DNA from: Porphyromonas sp.
GTDB lineage: Bacteria; Bacteroidota; Bacteroidia; Bacteroidales; Porphyromonadaceae
NCBI GenBank assembly: GCA_029983505.1
Contig: JASBZK010000054.1
Coordinates: forward strand, 1 to 9,760
DNA length: 9,760 nt
Direction of reading: 5' to 3'
In this document: positions 1 to 5,724 of the stretch, in pieces
Position numbering within the stretch: the stretch's first letter is position 1
Layout of the letters: every line of letters starts with the position of its first letter
Made by a program: the position numbers and the translations under genes
Notes under the pieces: model-generated
Seen by the model: the letters and a program-made list of their open reading frames with translations, nothing else
What the model was told of the DNA's origin: nothing
Database searches by the model: none

Positions 1-82
1 TCATATATTATATCGGAACCTTATATGCGACCCCGCCGGCGGGCGGCGGTCTCCTCTCTATTTCCGCGAGGTAACGGAAAAG
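1..82 (-). other. Structured stretch beyond the terminator, possible start of next gene
   Basis: After the terminator the minus strand holds a small TTTCCG/CGGAAA inverted repeat (61-66, 75-80), an all-GC hairpin CCGCCG/CGGCGG (33-38, 44-49) and then A/T-rich sequence ending in ATGA at 4-1. The ATG could be the start of the next leftward gene, for example rpsH, whose Bacteroidota product usually begins Met-Thr-Asp, but four bases cannot show this. No convincing promoter is visible. Confidence 0.3.
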
Positions 83-130
83 AAAAAACTTCGACCGTAC
101 CGGGATTGTCTCTCGGCACGGTCGAAGTTT
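83..130 (-). terminator. Strong intrinsic terminator after rpsN
   Basis: A perfect 13-bp inverted repeat (86-98 with 118-130, core ACTTCGACCGT) continues after one mismatch with six more pairs, including one G-U wobble (100-105 with 111-116), around a 5-base loop. In the minus-strand transcript it is followed by six U residues (88-83, the first three shared with the stem) and then CUUUUCC. On the plus side the run is only TTT, so the terminator points leftward and would end the transcript coming from rpsN. Confidence 0.85.
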
Positions 131-141
131 GTCTGTGGGAT

Positions 142-183
142 AGGCTTTCCCGAAAAAGAAGTCTTTTTCTAAGGAAAGAACCT
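142..183 (-). other. Imperfect hairpin between rpsN and the terminator
   Basis: Nested inverted repeats AGG/CCT (142-144, 181-183), CTTTCC/GGAAAG (145-150, 173-178) and GAAAAAG/CTTTTTC (152-158, 163-169) stack into one long, slightly bulged hairpin with an AAGT loop. No U run follows it in the transcript. It may protect the mRNA 3' end or assist the terminator 12 bases further on. Confidence 0.45.
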
Positions 184-215
184 CCCCTAAAGTCTTCCGA
201 AATCGGGATTCCCGA

Positions 216-485
216 TTACCAGCTTGCTTTCTTTACGCCGGGGATGAGACCCTTGGCGGCCATTTCGCGGAACTGGATGCGGGAGATGCCGAAGAGGCGC
301 ATAAAACCTCTGGGGCGTCCCGTGATGCTGCAACGGTTGTGAAGACGGACGGGGCTTGCATTCTTAGGGAGCTTCTGCAGGCCTTCGACGTCATTAGCTT
401 CCTTGAGAGCAGCACGCTTAGCGGCGTACTTTGCGACGAGGCGTTCTCTTTTGCGCTCGCGCGCTTTCATTGATTCTTTTGCCAT
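216..485 (-). CDS. rpsN: 30S ribosomal protein S14, zinc-free form
   Basis: S14 is a 30S head protein contacting S3, S10 and S19, and it joins late in assembly. The 89-residue product starts MAKESMKARERKRERLV. The C-terminal signature RCSITGRPRGFMRLFGISRI is followed by an intact end, FREMAAKGLIPGVKKASW. Only one Cys is present and there is no CxxC pair, so this is the zinc-independent class, here in the short Bacteroidota form rather than the roughly 100-residue E. coli form. It lies 25 bases after rplE. The expected next gene, rpsH, does not follow at the usual short spacing; instead 211 non-coding bases with a terminator come next. Confidence 0.97.
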   Translation of the reverse strand: MAKESMKARERKRERLVAKYAAKRAALKEANDVEGLQKLPKNASPVRLHNRCSITGRPRGFMRLFGISRIQFREMAAKGLIPGVKKASW

Positions 486-510
486 GCTTAATTTTTCTCT
501 CTAATCTTGA

Positions 511-1062
511 TTAGTCTTTCTTCTGGAAGGGGAGACCGAATTCCTTGAGGAGCGCAAACGCTTCTTCATCCGTATTGGCAGTGGTGACGAACGTGATGTT
601 CATACCCATGATCTTCGTGATGGAGTCGAGGTTGATTTCAGGGAAAATGATCTGCTCTTCGATACCGAGGGTATAGTTACCCTGACCGTCCAGTCTGCTC
701 TTAATGCCCTTGAAGTCACGGATACGGGGCAGTGCGATGCGGATGAGTCTCTCGAGGAACTCATACATCCGATCCCTGCGCAACGTAACCATCACCCCGA
801 TGGGCATACCTTTGCGGACCTTAAAGTTGGAGATGTCTTTCTTGGAATATCTTACGACAGGTTTCTGACCGGTGATGAGCGCGAGTTCCTTAGAGGCCAC
901 TTCGATGAGTTTTTTGTCAGCGGTAGCGGCTCCGAGACCTTGGTTGATGACGATCTTTTCGAGCTTGGGCGCCTGCATGGGCGTGGTGTAGCTGAAAGTC
1001 TTCATCAAGGCCGGAATAATGCGCTCTTGGTAGTCCTTGCGTACACTATTTACTGTGGACAT
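511..1062 (-). CDS. rplE: 50S ribosomal protein L5
   Basis: L5 binds 5S rRNA with L18, forms part of the central protuberance and touches P-site tRNA. From MSTVNSVRKDYQERI the product is 183 residues. Conserved parts are the segment KLEKIVINQGLG with ATADKKLIE after it, the loop TGQKPVVRYSKKDISNFKVR, the signature MPIGVMVTLRRDRMYEFLERL, and the C-terminal block NYTLGIEEQIIFPEINLD. A second in-frame ATG at 1077 would add MKTTI; the inner start aligns better with Bacteroidota proteins, but the difference is five residues and unsettled. It follows rplX by 49 bases (34 with the longer form) and precedes rpsN by 25. Confidence 0.95.
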   Translation of the reverse strand: MSTVNSVRKDYQERIIPALMKTFSYTTPMQAPKLEKIVINQGLGAATADKKLIEVASKELALITGQKPVVRYSKKDISNFKVRKGMPIGVMVTLRRDRMYEFLERLIRIALPRIRDFKGIKSRLDGQGNYTLGIEEQIIFPEINLDSITKIMGMNITFVTTANTDEEAFALLKEFGLPFQKKD

Positions 1063-1111
1063 GATTGTAGTCTTCAAGTGATGTTTCTAATAATCTATCG
1101 CTCTAAGAGGC

Positions 1112-1426
1112 TTAGAGTTTGTTCCCTGCAGTAGAGACGCGCTCGGACTTGCCTTTGTCGTTTTTCTGACGGCGAACACGAGTGGGTTTCTTGGTGGAAG
1201 GGTCTACGGGTTGGAGGTTGGAGATGTGGATCCCTGCTTCAACCTTGACCATACCGCCTTGGGGGTTCTTTGCGGAGGGTTTGGTACGCTTGGTGACGTA
1301 GTTCAGCCCCTCGACAATGGCGCGATTCTTCTTCGTGTCCACGCTGAGTACACGACCGGTCTTGCCTTTGTCGTCGCCTGCGTTGACGAAAACGATGTCG
1401 TCTTTTTTGATGTGCAACTTGCTCAT
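1112..1426 (-). CDS. rplX: 50S ribosomal protein L24
   Basis: L24 is an assembly-initiating protein binding the 5' end of 23S rRNA and sits by the tunnel exit. The product is 104 residues from MSKLHIKKDDIVFVNAGDDK. A KOW motif covers about residues 5-40, with DDKGKTGRVLSVD and AIVEGLNYV. The NPQGG segment and the HISNLQPVDP stretch near 70 are conserved. An in-frame Met 18 codons upstream would add a Lys/Arg-rich extension (NKRNKSKRKH) that relatives lack, so I use the inner start; an extended form cannot be excluded. The stop lies in a 7-bp hairpin (CTCTAAG/CTTAGAG, 1101-1117). Confidence 0.93.
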   Translation of the reverse strand: MSKLHIKKDDIVFVNAGDDKGKTGRVLSVDTKKNRAIVEGLNYVTKRTKPSAKNPQGGMVKVEAGIHISNLQPVDPSTKKPTRVRRQKNDKGKSERVSTAGNKL

Positions 1427-1463
1427 AATATGCTTTCTCTTGCTTTTGTTTCTCTTATTGGTT

Positions 1464-1514
1464 AAAAAGTGCTTCGCCACTCATCTTCTCCCGCGGGAAA
1501 AGCCGGGAGCGAAG
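1464..1514 (-). promoter_or_regulatory. Attenuator-like hairpins between rplN and rplX
   Basis: In the transcript CTTCGC (1514-1509) can pair with GCGAAG (1477-1472), enclosing a TCCCG/CGGGA hairpin (1508-1504 with 1493-1489). Alternatively AGTG (1481-1478) can pair with CACT (1471-1468), with GCGAAG in its loop, directly followed by a U run at 1468-1464. The two folds compete for GCGAAG. The short hairpin next to the U run looks like a weak intrinsic terminator. A regulatory role is inference; the stems are short. Confidence 0.3.
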
Positions 1515-1523
1515 AAAAATCTC

Positions 1524-1889
1524 TTAGAGCACCTCGGGGGCAAGAGAAACGATCTTCATATTGACGGCACGGATTTCGCGAGCCACAGGACCGAAGATAC
1601 GGGAAGCGCGGATTTCGCCCGCATTATTGAGGAGTACGCAAGCATTATCGTCGAAGCGGATGTAGGAACCGTCCTGACGGCGGATTTCCTTCTTGGTGCG
1701 GACGATGATGGCTTTGGAGACAGCGCCTTTCTTGACGTCACCATTGGGGATGGCGCTCTTGACGCTGACGACGATGATGTCACCGATAGACGCATATCTG
1801 CGGCGCGTACCTCCAAGTACCCGGATGCAGAGCACTTCGCGAGCGCCACTGTTGTCGGCTACATTCAGTCTTGATTCTTGTTGTATCAT
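1524..1889 (-). CDS. rplN: 50S ribosomal protein L14
   Basis: L14 is a five-stranded barrel protein at the subunit interface, contacting L19 and bridge B8, and is the landing site for the silencing factor RsfS. The 121-residue product has normal length. It begins MIQQESRLNVADNSGAREVL, carries the conserved GDIIVVSVKSAIPNG and KGAVSKAIIVRTKKE region that forms the signature, then FDDNACVLLNNAGEIRASRI, and ends LAPEVL. All match the family closely. It lies 33 bases after rpsQ. The 97-base gap after it contains an attenuator-like hairpin. Confidence 0.98.
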   Translation of the reverse strand: MIQQESRLNVADNSGAREVLCIRVLGGTRRRYASIGDIIVVSVKSAIPNGDVKKGAVSKAIIVRTKKEIRRQDGSYIRFDDNACVLLNNAGEIRASRIFGPVAREIRAVNMKIVSLAPEVL

Positions 1890-1922
1890 ACGCTTAAGTT
1901 AAATACTGTCTATGGTTAGTGA

Positions 1923-2180
1923 TTACTTCGCCTTCTCTACGATTTGGAGGAGTCTCCAGCGTTTGGTCTTAGAGAGGGGGCGGGTCTCCATGATGCGGAC
2001 GACGTCGCCTTCTCCGCATTCGTTCTTTTCGTCGTGAACGTGGTACTTCTTGGTCTTGTTCACGAACTTACCGTACATAGGGTGCTTTTCCTTCCATCGA
2101 ACGGCAACGACGATGGACTTGTCCATCTTGTTGCTTACGACGACGCCCTGTCTTACTTTTCTTAAATTTCTTTCTTCCAT
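1923..2180 (-). CDS. rpsQ: 30S ribosomal protein S17
   Basis: S17 is an early-binding 30S body protein with an OB fold that contacts 16S rRNA helices 7 and 11. The 85-residue product starts MEERNLRKVRQGVVVSNKMD. The strands around KSIVVAVRWKEKHPMYGKF are typical, and the family signature GDVVRIMETRPLSKTKRWRL lies near 58-77. It follows rpmC by 20 bases and precedes rplN by 33. No irregularity is seen. Confidence 0.97.
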   Translation of the reverse strand: MEERNLRKVRQGVVVSNKMDKSIVVAVRWKEKHPMYGKFVNKTKKYHVHDEKNECGEGDVVRIMETRPLSKTKRWRLLQIVEKAK

Positions 2181-2200
2181 AGTCTGTCAGAGCGACTCTC

Positions 2201-2410
2201 TTATAAGTTGTTTACAGCCTCATCAAGCTCCTTCTCGCGAAGAACGGTCTTCAGACGAGCCACTTCCTTGCGCTTCTCGGTGAGGGTATGGGGACGGTCG
2301 AGCGGAGAAACGCTGTGATTCATCTTCATACGGTCGAGAGCGACGGTCTCAGTAGCTACTCTTTCGCGGAGTTCGCCAATGGTGAGATCTCTTAGTTCTT
2401 TTGTCTTCAT
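2201..2410 (-). CDS. rpmC: 50S ribosomal protein L29
   Basis: L29 is a small two-helix protein next to L23 at the exit tunnel. The 69-residue product reads MKTKELRDLTIGELRERVAT and then a long charged helix with REKELDEAV near the end, giving the usual hairpin of antiparallel helices. Family-conserved positions around EL..R and LKTVLREKE are present, though L29 diverges strongly between phyla. It lies 47 bases after rplP and 20 before rpsQ, the standard order, which strengthens the call. Confidence 0.95.
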   Translation of the reverse strand: MKTKELRDLTIGELRERVATETVALDRMKMNHSVSPLDRPHTLTEKRKEVARLKTVLREKELDEAVNNL

Positions 2411-2457
2411 ATCTTTATTCTATATCTCTCTAAAGGTTCATTTATAAGGACGAATGA

Positions 2458-2883
2458 TTACTTAGAGAAATCATAGTCGCGACGCACGACGAACTTGGTG
2501 GTCACGGGAAGCTTCTGCGCAGCAAGGCGAAGTGCTTCTTTTGCCACCTCGTAAGATACGCCTTCGACTTCGAAGATCATACGGCCGGGCGTAACCGGAG
2601 CAACAAAGCCCTCGGGGTTACCTTTACCCTTACCCATACGTACGTCAAGAGGCTTCTTGGTGATAGGCTTGTCCGGGAAAATACGCACCCAGACCTGACC
2701 CTGACGTTGCATATAACGAGTTACAGCGATACGCGCGGCCTCAATCTGACGACCGGTAATCCACTTCGTCTGGAGGGACTTTATGCCGAAAGAGCCAAAT
2801 GCGAGCTGATTGCCGCGCATAGCATTGCCTTTGGCACGGCCTTTCTGCATCCTCCTGAATTTGGTTTTCTTTGGTTGTAACAT
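2458..2883 (-). CDS. rplP: 50S ribosomal protein L16
   Basis: L16 binds late in 50S assembly near the A-site tRNA elbow and is needed for peptidyl transferase maturation. The 141-residue protein has normal length. Conserved parts are the N-terminus MLQPKKTKFRRMQKGR, FGSFGIKSLQTKWITGRQIE at about 30-49, ARIAVTRYMQRQGQVWVRIF, and the loop MGKGKGNPEGFVAPV, which points toward the peptidyl transferase centre. It is the first gene after the second long gap and may be the head of a transcript of its own. It is followed by rpmC after 47 bases. Confidence 0.97.
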   Translation of the reverse strand: MLQPKKTKFRRMQKGRAKGNAMRGNQLAFGSFGIKSLQTKWITGRQIEAARIAVTRYMQRQGQVWVRIFPDKPITKKPLDVRMGKGKGNPEGFVAPVTPGRMIFEVEGVSYEVAKEALRLAAQKLPVTTKFVVRRDYDFSK

Positions 2884-2902
2884 TGTATTCTTTGTATCTG
2901 AT

Positions 2903-2951
2903 AAAGCAACCCTGTCGACCTTCGGGACGAACCTCGGAGCGAAGTCGCTTT
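2903..2951 (-). promoter_or_regulatory. Hairpin-forming leader before rplP
   Basis: In the rpsC-rplP gap, CGACTTCG (plus 2940-2947) can pair with CGAAGGTCG (plus 2916-2924) with a single bulged G, and AAAGC (plus 2947-2951) can pair with GCTTT (plus 2903-2907) to close a larger structure. It lies just downstream of the candidate promoter and ends about 19 bases before the rplP start. No known leader class is recognised. It may regulate L16 and the genes after it. Confidence 0.35.
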
Positions 2952-2957
2952 ATATGT

Positions 2958-2989
2958 CAAATAAATATCTTACTTCCTGTCTTTTCAAC
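2958..2989 (-). promoter_or_regulatory. Candidate promoter upstream of rplP
   Basis: On the minus strand GTTG (2989-2986) is followed after 20 bases by TTTATTTG (2965-2958). This fits the Bacteroidota -33 TTTG and -7 TAnnTTTG pattern with one mismatch in each box and acceptable spacing. Initiation would fall near 2951, at the start of a hairpin-forming region. Support is weaker than for the rplC promoter because A/T-rich sequence yields such matches by chance. Confidence 0.35.
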
Positions 2990-3014
2990 TATTCGTTTGA
3001 AATGACGAGGCGGA

Positions 3015-3785
3015 TTACTCGCGTTCGGCGTTGCGGTTACCTCCGCGGCGACCTCCACGACGACCTCCGCGGCCACCGCGTCTGTCGTTGCGACCTTGGG
3101 CGTTACCGGGGCGACGTCCGTTGTCTTTCGCAGTAAAGTCGGGAGCGAGGTCACGTTTGCCGTACACTTCGCCACGCATAATCCAAACCTTCACGCCTAT
3201 GAGCCCCACTTTGGTGAGAGCGGGATCGAGCGCGTAGTCAATGTCGGCGCGGAAAGTGTGCAGAGGCGTACGCCCTTCCTTGAACATCTCGCTTCTCGCC
3301 ATTTCGGCGTTATTGAGACGGCCGGAGAGCAGAACCTTAATGCCTTCGGCACCGGCACGCATACTGTTGGAGATGGCGAGCTTGACGGCGCGACGGTAGT
3401 TCATACGACCTTCGAGCTGACGAGCGATGCTGTCTGCCACGATTACGGCATCATTCTCTGAGTTGCGAACTTCAAAGATATTGATCTGAACCTCCTTATC
3501 GGTGATCTTCCTGAGTTCCTCCTTGAGCTTGTCGACTTCCGTACCGCCGCGACCGATGATGTAGCCGGGACGTGCGGTGCAGATAGTGATCGTGATGAGC
3601 TTGAGGGTGCGCTCGATGACGATTTTCGAGACGCTTGCTTTGGCAAGACGCGCTTGGAGATAGGTTCTAAGCTTGTGGTCTTCGAGGATGGCTTTGGGCA
3701 TATCCGCTTTCTTGCCAAACCAGTTAGAATCCCATCCGCGTATGATGCCGAGGCGGTTGCTGATTGGATTAGTCTTCTGTCCCAT
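3015..3785 (-). CDS. rpsC: 30S ribosomal protein S3 with Arg/Gly-rich tail
   Basis: S3 is a 30S head protein at the mRNA entry channel and takes part in unwinding mRNA. The 256-residue product starts MGQKTNPISNRLGIIRGWDS as in relatives. A KH type 2 domain follows, with the GxxG loop GRGG at 78-81 within ARPGYIIGRGG. The C-terminal domain includes LLSGRLNNAEMARSEMFKEGR and ends near KRDLAPDF. Beyond that, residues about 218-256 form a low-complexity tail with repeated RGG and RRGG units (12 Arg and 11 Gly in 39 residues). Basic tails on S3 occur in Bacteroidota; the RGG-repeat form may add contacts with mRNA or rRNA, which is inference. The start overlaps rplV by 17 bases. A 131-base gap follows. 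Confidence 0.97.
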   Translation of the reverse strand: MGQKTNPISNRLGIIRGWDSNWFGKKADMPKAILEDHKLRTYLQARLAKASVSKIVIERTLKLITITICTARPGYIIGRGGTEVDKLKEELRKITDKEVQINIFEVRNSENDAVIVADSIARQLEGRMNYRRAVKLAISNSMRAGAEGIKVLLSGRLNNAEMARSEMFKEGRTPLHTFRADIDYALDPALTKVGLIGVKVWIMRGEVYGKRDLAPDFTAKDNGRRPGNAQGRNDRRGGRGGRRGGRRGGNRNAERE

Positions 3786-4200
3786 CTCTGTGTGCTTTCT
3801 TGTTATCTACAGCCTTAGTGTCTACGAAGACAGTGAGGTGATTGCTTCTCTTTCTGATTCTGTTGCCGCGGCCTTGTGCACGTGCACGCATTCTTTTGAG
3901 TGTGACACCTTCGTCCACGAAGATCTTGGAGATGAAGAGCTCACCCTCGTCAGCTTTGCGTTCGTTCTTCTGCTCCCAGTTGGCGATAGCGCTCTTGAGT
4001 GTCTTTTCGACGTCACGGGAAGCGTTTTTATTGGAAAAGTGCAGTACACCGAGAGCCCTATTCACTTCCATTCCGCGCACCATATCGGCTACGAGGCGCA
4101 TTTTGCGGGGAGAGGAAGGGATATTTCTGAGGCTGGCAAAGTATTGAGTAGTCCGCGCCTCCTTGCGGCGTTCTGCGGACAGTTTTTTTCTTTGACCCAT
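3769..4200 (-). CDS. rplV: 50S ribosomal protein L22
   Basis: L22 binds all 23S rRNA domains, and its long beta-hairpin lines the nascent-peptide tunnel opposite L4. The 143-residue protein is somewhat longer than the roughly 110 residues of E. coli, but Bacteroidota versions are extended at both ends. Conserved parts are IPSSPRKMRLVADMVRGMEV in the N-terminal half, the AIANWEQKN helix, and the hairpin FVDEGVTLKRMRARAQGRGNR, whose tip shows no resistance-type deletion. The start MGQRKKLSAERRKEA matches relatives. Its final codons overlap the rpsC start by 17 bases in a different frame, so translation of S3 is probably coupled to L22 termination. Confidence 0.96.
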   Translation of the reverse strand: MGQRKKLSAERRKEARTTQYFASLRNIPSSPRKMRLVADMVRGMEVNRALGVLHFSNKNASRDVEKTLKSAIANWEQKNERKADEGELFISKIFVDEGVTLKRMRARAQGRGNRIRKRSNHLTVFVDTKAVDNKKAHRDGTED

Positions 4201-4238
4201 ATAGTTGTTTCTCTTATGTTCTTGGATTACTTTCAGTG

Positions 4239-4268
4239 GTAAAAAGGATCTCTTCGATTACTTTTTAC
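4239..4268 (-). repeat. Inverted repeat spanning the rpsS stop codon
   Basis: An 8-bp perfect inverted repeat (gtaaaaag at 4239-4246, ctttttac at 4261-4268) with a possible inner ATC/GAT pairing gives a hairpin over the rpsS stop. The transcript arm ends CTTTTTACC. The stem is A/U-rich, so strong termination is unlikely; mild attenuation, an RNA-processing site or coincidence are all possible. Confidence 0.3.
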
Positions 4269-4527
4269 GGTTACCGCTGTGACCACGGAAAGTACGGGTG
4301 GGTGCAAATTCTCCAAGCTTGTGTCCGACCATATTTTCGGTCACGAAGACGGGGATGAACTTATTCCCATTGTGCACTGCGATAGTGTGGCCTACGAAGT
4401 CAGGTGAAATCATAGAGGCGCGGCTCCAGGTCTTGACGACGTTCTTTTTGCCGCTTTCATTCATGTCAAGCACTTTCTTCTCCAGCTTCACATCAATGAA
4501 TGGTCCTTTTTTGAGTGAACGGCTCAT
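4258..4527 (-). CDS. rpsS: 30S ribosomal protein S19
   Basis: S19 lies in the 30S head next to S13 and contacts the A-site region and the intersubunit bridge. The 89-residue protein begins MSRSLKKGPFIDVKLEKKV, the standard N-terminus, and carries the family signature around residues 52-76, with HNGNKFIPVFVTENMVGHKL followed by GEFAPTRTF. The basic tail RGHSGNRKK is intact. It follows rplB by 35 bases and precedes rplV by 57. Its last two Lys codons and stop form one arm of an inverted repeat that continues into the gap. Confidence 0.97.
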   Translation of the reverse strand: MSRSLKKGPFIDVKLEKKVLDMNESGKKNVVKTWSRASMISPDFVGHTIAVHNGNKFIPVFVTENMVGHKLGEFAPTRTFRGHSGNRKK

Positions 4528-4562
4528 ATTCTTATCAGTTTAGTTATACGGGGAAAAAAGTA

Positions 4563-5399
4563 TTACTTGCGTTTCTTGGACGAAGCACGTTCGATAATGT
4601 ACTTATTGGACTGCTTCTTCGGAGCTCTGGTCTTAAGGCCCTTGGCATACAGACCCGTACGGCTGCGGGGATGGCCACCGGATGCACGTCCTTCGCCACC
4701 ACCCATGGGGTGATCGACAGGGTTCATCACTACGCCGCGGTTGCGGGGACGGCGGCCGAGCCATCTGGAGCGACCTGCTTTACCGCTTCTTTCGAGGGCG
4801 TGATCGGAGTTACCTACGGAGCCGATGGTTGCTTTGCAAGCCGAGAGGATGCGGCGGGTCTCACCCGAAGGCATCTTGATGACCACGTAAGAGCCTTCGC
4901 GGCTCGTCAGTTGGGCAAAAGTACCGGCAGAGCGCACGAGTTTGGCGCCTTGTCCGGGGCGAAGCTCGATGTTGTGGATCACGGTACCCACGGGGATCTT
5001 ACCCATAGGAATGGCGTTACCCACTTCGGGAGCTGCGTTTTCGCCACTCATCACTGTTTGGCCGACCTTAAGCCCATCGGGAGCGATGATATAGGTCTTT
5101 TCTCCATCCGCATAGAAAAGGAGCGCGATGCGAGCCGAGCGGTTAGGATCGTACTCGATGGTCTTTACTGTTGCGGGGATGCCGTCTTTCCTTCTCTTGA
5201 AGTCGATGTTGCGGAGCTTTTGCTTGTGACCGCCGCCGATATAGCGGGCAGTCATCTTACCGGTGTTGTTACGACCGCCGGTTTTGCGCTTGCCGACTAC
5301 AAGAGACTTCTCTGGTGCACTCGCAGTGATGTTCTCGAATGAACCAATAATCTTATGTCTCTGCCCCGGTGTGGTGGGCTTTAGTTTTCTAATTGCCAT
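4563..5399 (-). CDS. rplB: 50S ribosomal protein L2
   Basis: L2 is a primary 23S rRNA binder needed for subunit association and the peptidyl transferase centre. The 278-residue product has normal family length. The N-terminal RNA-binding part contains KTGGRNNTGKMTARYIGGGH at about 41-60, and the SH3-like core includes EYDPNRSARIALL and HNIELRPGQGAKLVRSAGT. The C-terminal signature HPMGGGEGRASGGHPRSRTG contains the conserved His implicated in activity. It ends with a Lys/Arg tail (RASSKKRK). The start MAIRKLKPTTPGQRHK matches relatives. It sits 9 bases after rplW and 35 before rpsS. The 275-codon open frame opposite this gene is a codon-bias shadow. Confidence 0.98.
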   Translation of the reverse strand: MAIRKLKPTTPGQRHKIIGSFENITASAPEKSLVVGKRKTGGRNNTGKMTARYIGGGHKQKLRNIDFKRRKDGIPATVKTIEYDPNRSARIALLFYADGEKTYIIAPDGLKVGQTVMSGENAAPEVGNAIPMGKIPVGTVIHNIELRPGQGAKLVRSAGTFAQLTSREGSYVVIKMPSGETRRILSACKATIGSVGNSDHALERSGKAGRSRWLGRRPRNRGVVMNPVDHPMGGGEGRASGGHPRSRTGLYAKGLKTRAPKKQSNKYIIERASSKKRK

Positions 5400-5408
5400 T
5401 ATAGTCTA

Positions 5409-5702
5409 TTAGATATTTTCGAAGAAGTCGATGGTTTGATCCTCTGCGAGCGTGACGATGGCTTTTTTGAAAGCCGATTTGGAACCGCTGATGACACCTG
5501 CTTTGGTGAAACGGCGGTACTTCTTCCCGTCGTAGTTGATGGTATTCACGCTCTTAACGTTCACGCCGTACATATCCTCTACGGCCTTCTTGATCTGAAA
5601 CTTCGTTGCAGAAGGGATTACCTTGAAGCCGTAACGGTTCGGAGTGTTTTCGGTCACCGCGGTCTGCTTTTCGGTAATGATCGGAGCTATAAGTATTCCC
5701 AT
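5409..5702 (-). CDS. rplW: 50S ribosomal protein L23
   Basis: L23 stands at the polypeptide exit and is the docking site for trigger factor, the signal recognition particle and the Sec translocon. The 97-residue product opens MGILIAPIITEKQTAVTE, the usual N-terminal strand with the conserved Pro-Ile-Ile-Thr-Glu-Lys. It continues with YGFKVIPSATKFQIKKAVEDMYGV, the conserved helix, and VKSVNTINYDGKKYRR, the rRNA-binding strand. It follows rplD by 22 bases and precedes rplB by 9. Its upstream sequence contains AAAGGA about 8 bases before the ATG, one of the few Shine-Dalgarno-like stretches in the window, though this may be chance. Confidence 0.97.
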   Translation of the reverse strand: MGILIAPIITEKQTAVTENTPNRYGFKVIPSATKFQIKKAVEDMYGVNVKSVNTINYDGKKYRRFTKAGVISGSKSAFKKAIVTLAEDQTIDFFENI

Positions 5703-5724
5703 ATTCTATATCCTTTCTTTCGGC

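Noticed and set aside
1101..1117. 7-bp hairpin at the rplX stop as a terminator
   Set aside because: The three-base loop is small, the stem is mostly A/U, and no U run follows in the transcript, so termination is not supported.
1427..1480. 18-residue N-terminal extension of L24
   Set aside because: The Lys/Arg-rich extension is absent from remembered relatives, and the inner MSKLHIKKDD start matches them.
1317..1874. 185-codon plus-strand open frame opposite rplX and rplN
   Set aside because: Antisense shadow covering two conserved genes and the gap between them. Its acidic, Asp-rich translation is the usual reverse complement of basic ribosomal codons.
2957..3175. 72-codon minus-strand frame overlapping the S3 tail and the following gap
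   Set aside because: It is an alternative frame of the GC-rich Arg/Gly repeat. The low-complexity Val/Ala/Thr translation follows from the repeat, and no start context supports it.
4515..5342. 275-codon plus-strand open frame opposite rplB
   Set aside because: It is exactly antisense to a highly conserved L2 gene and its translation shows no recognisable domain. Strong codon bias in ribosomal genes suppresses stops in one antisense frame.
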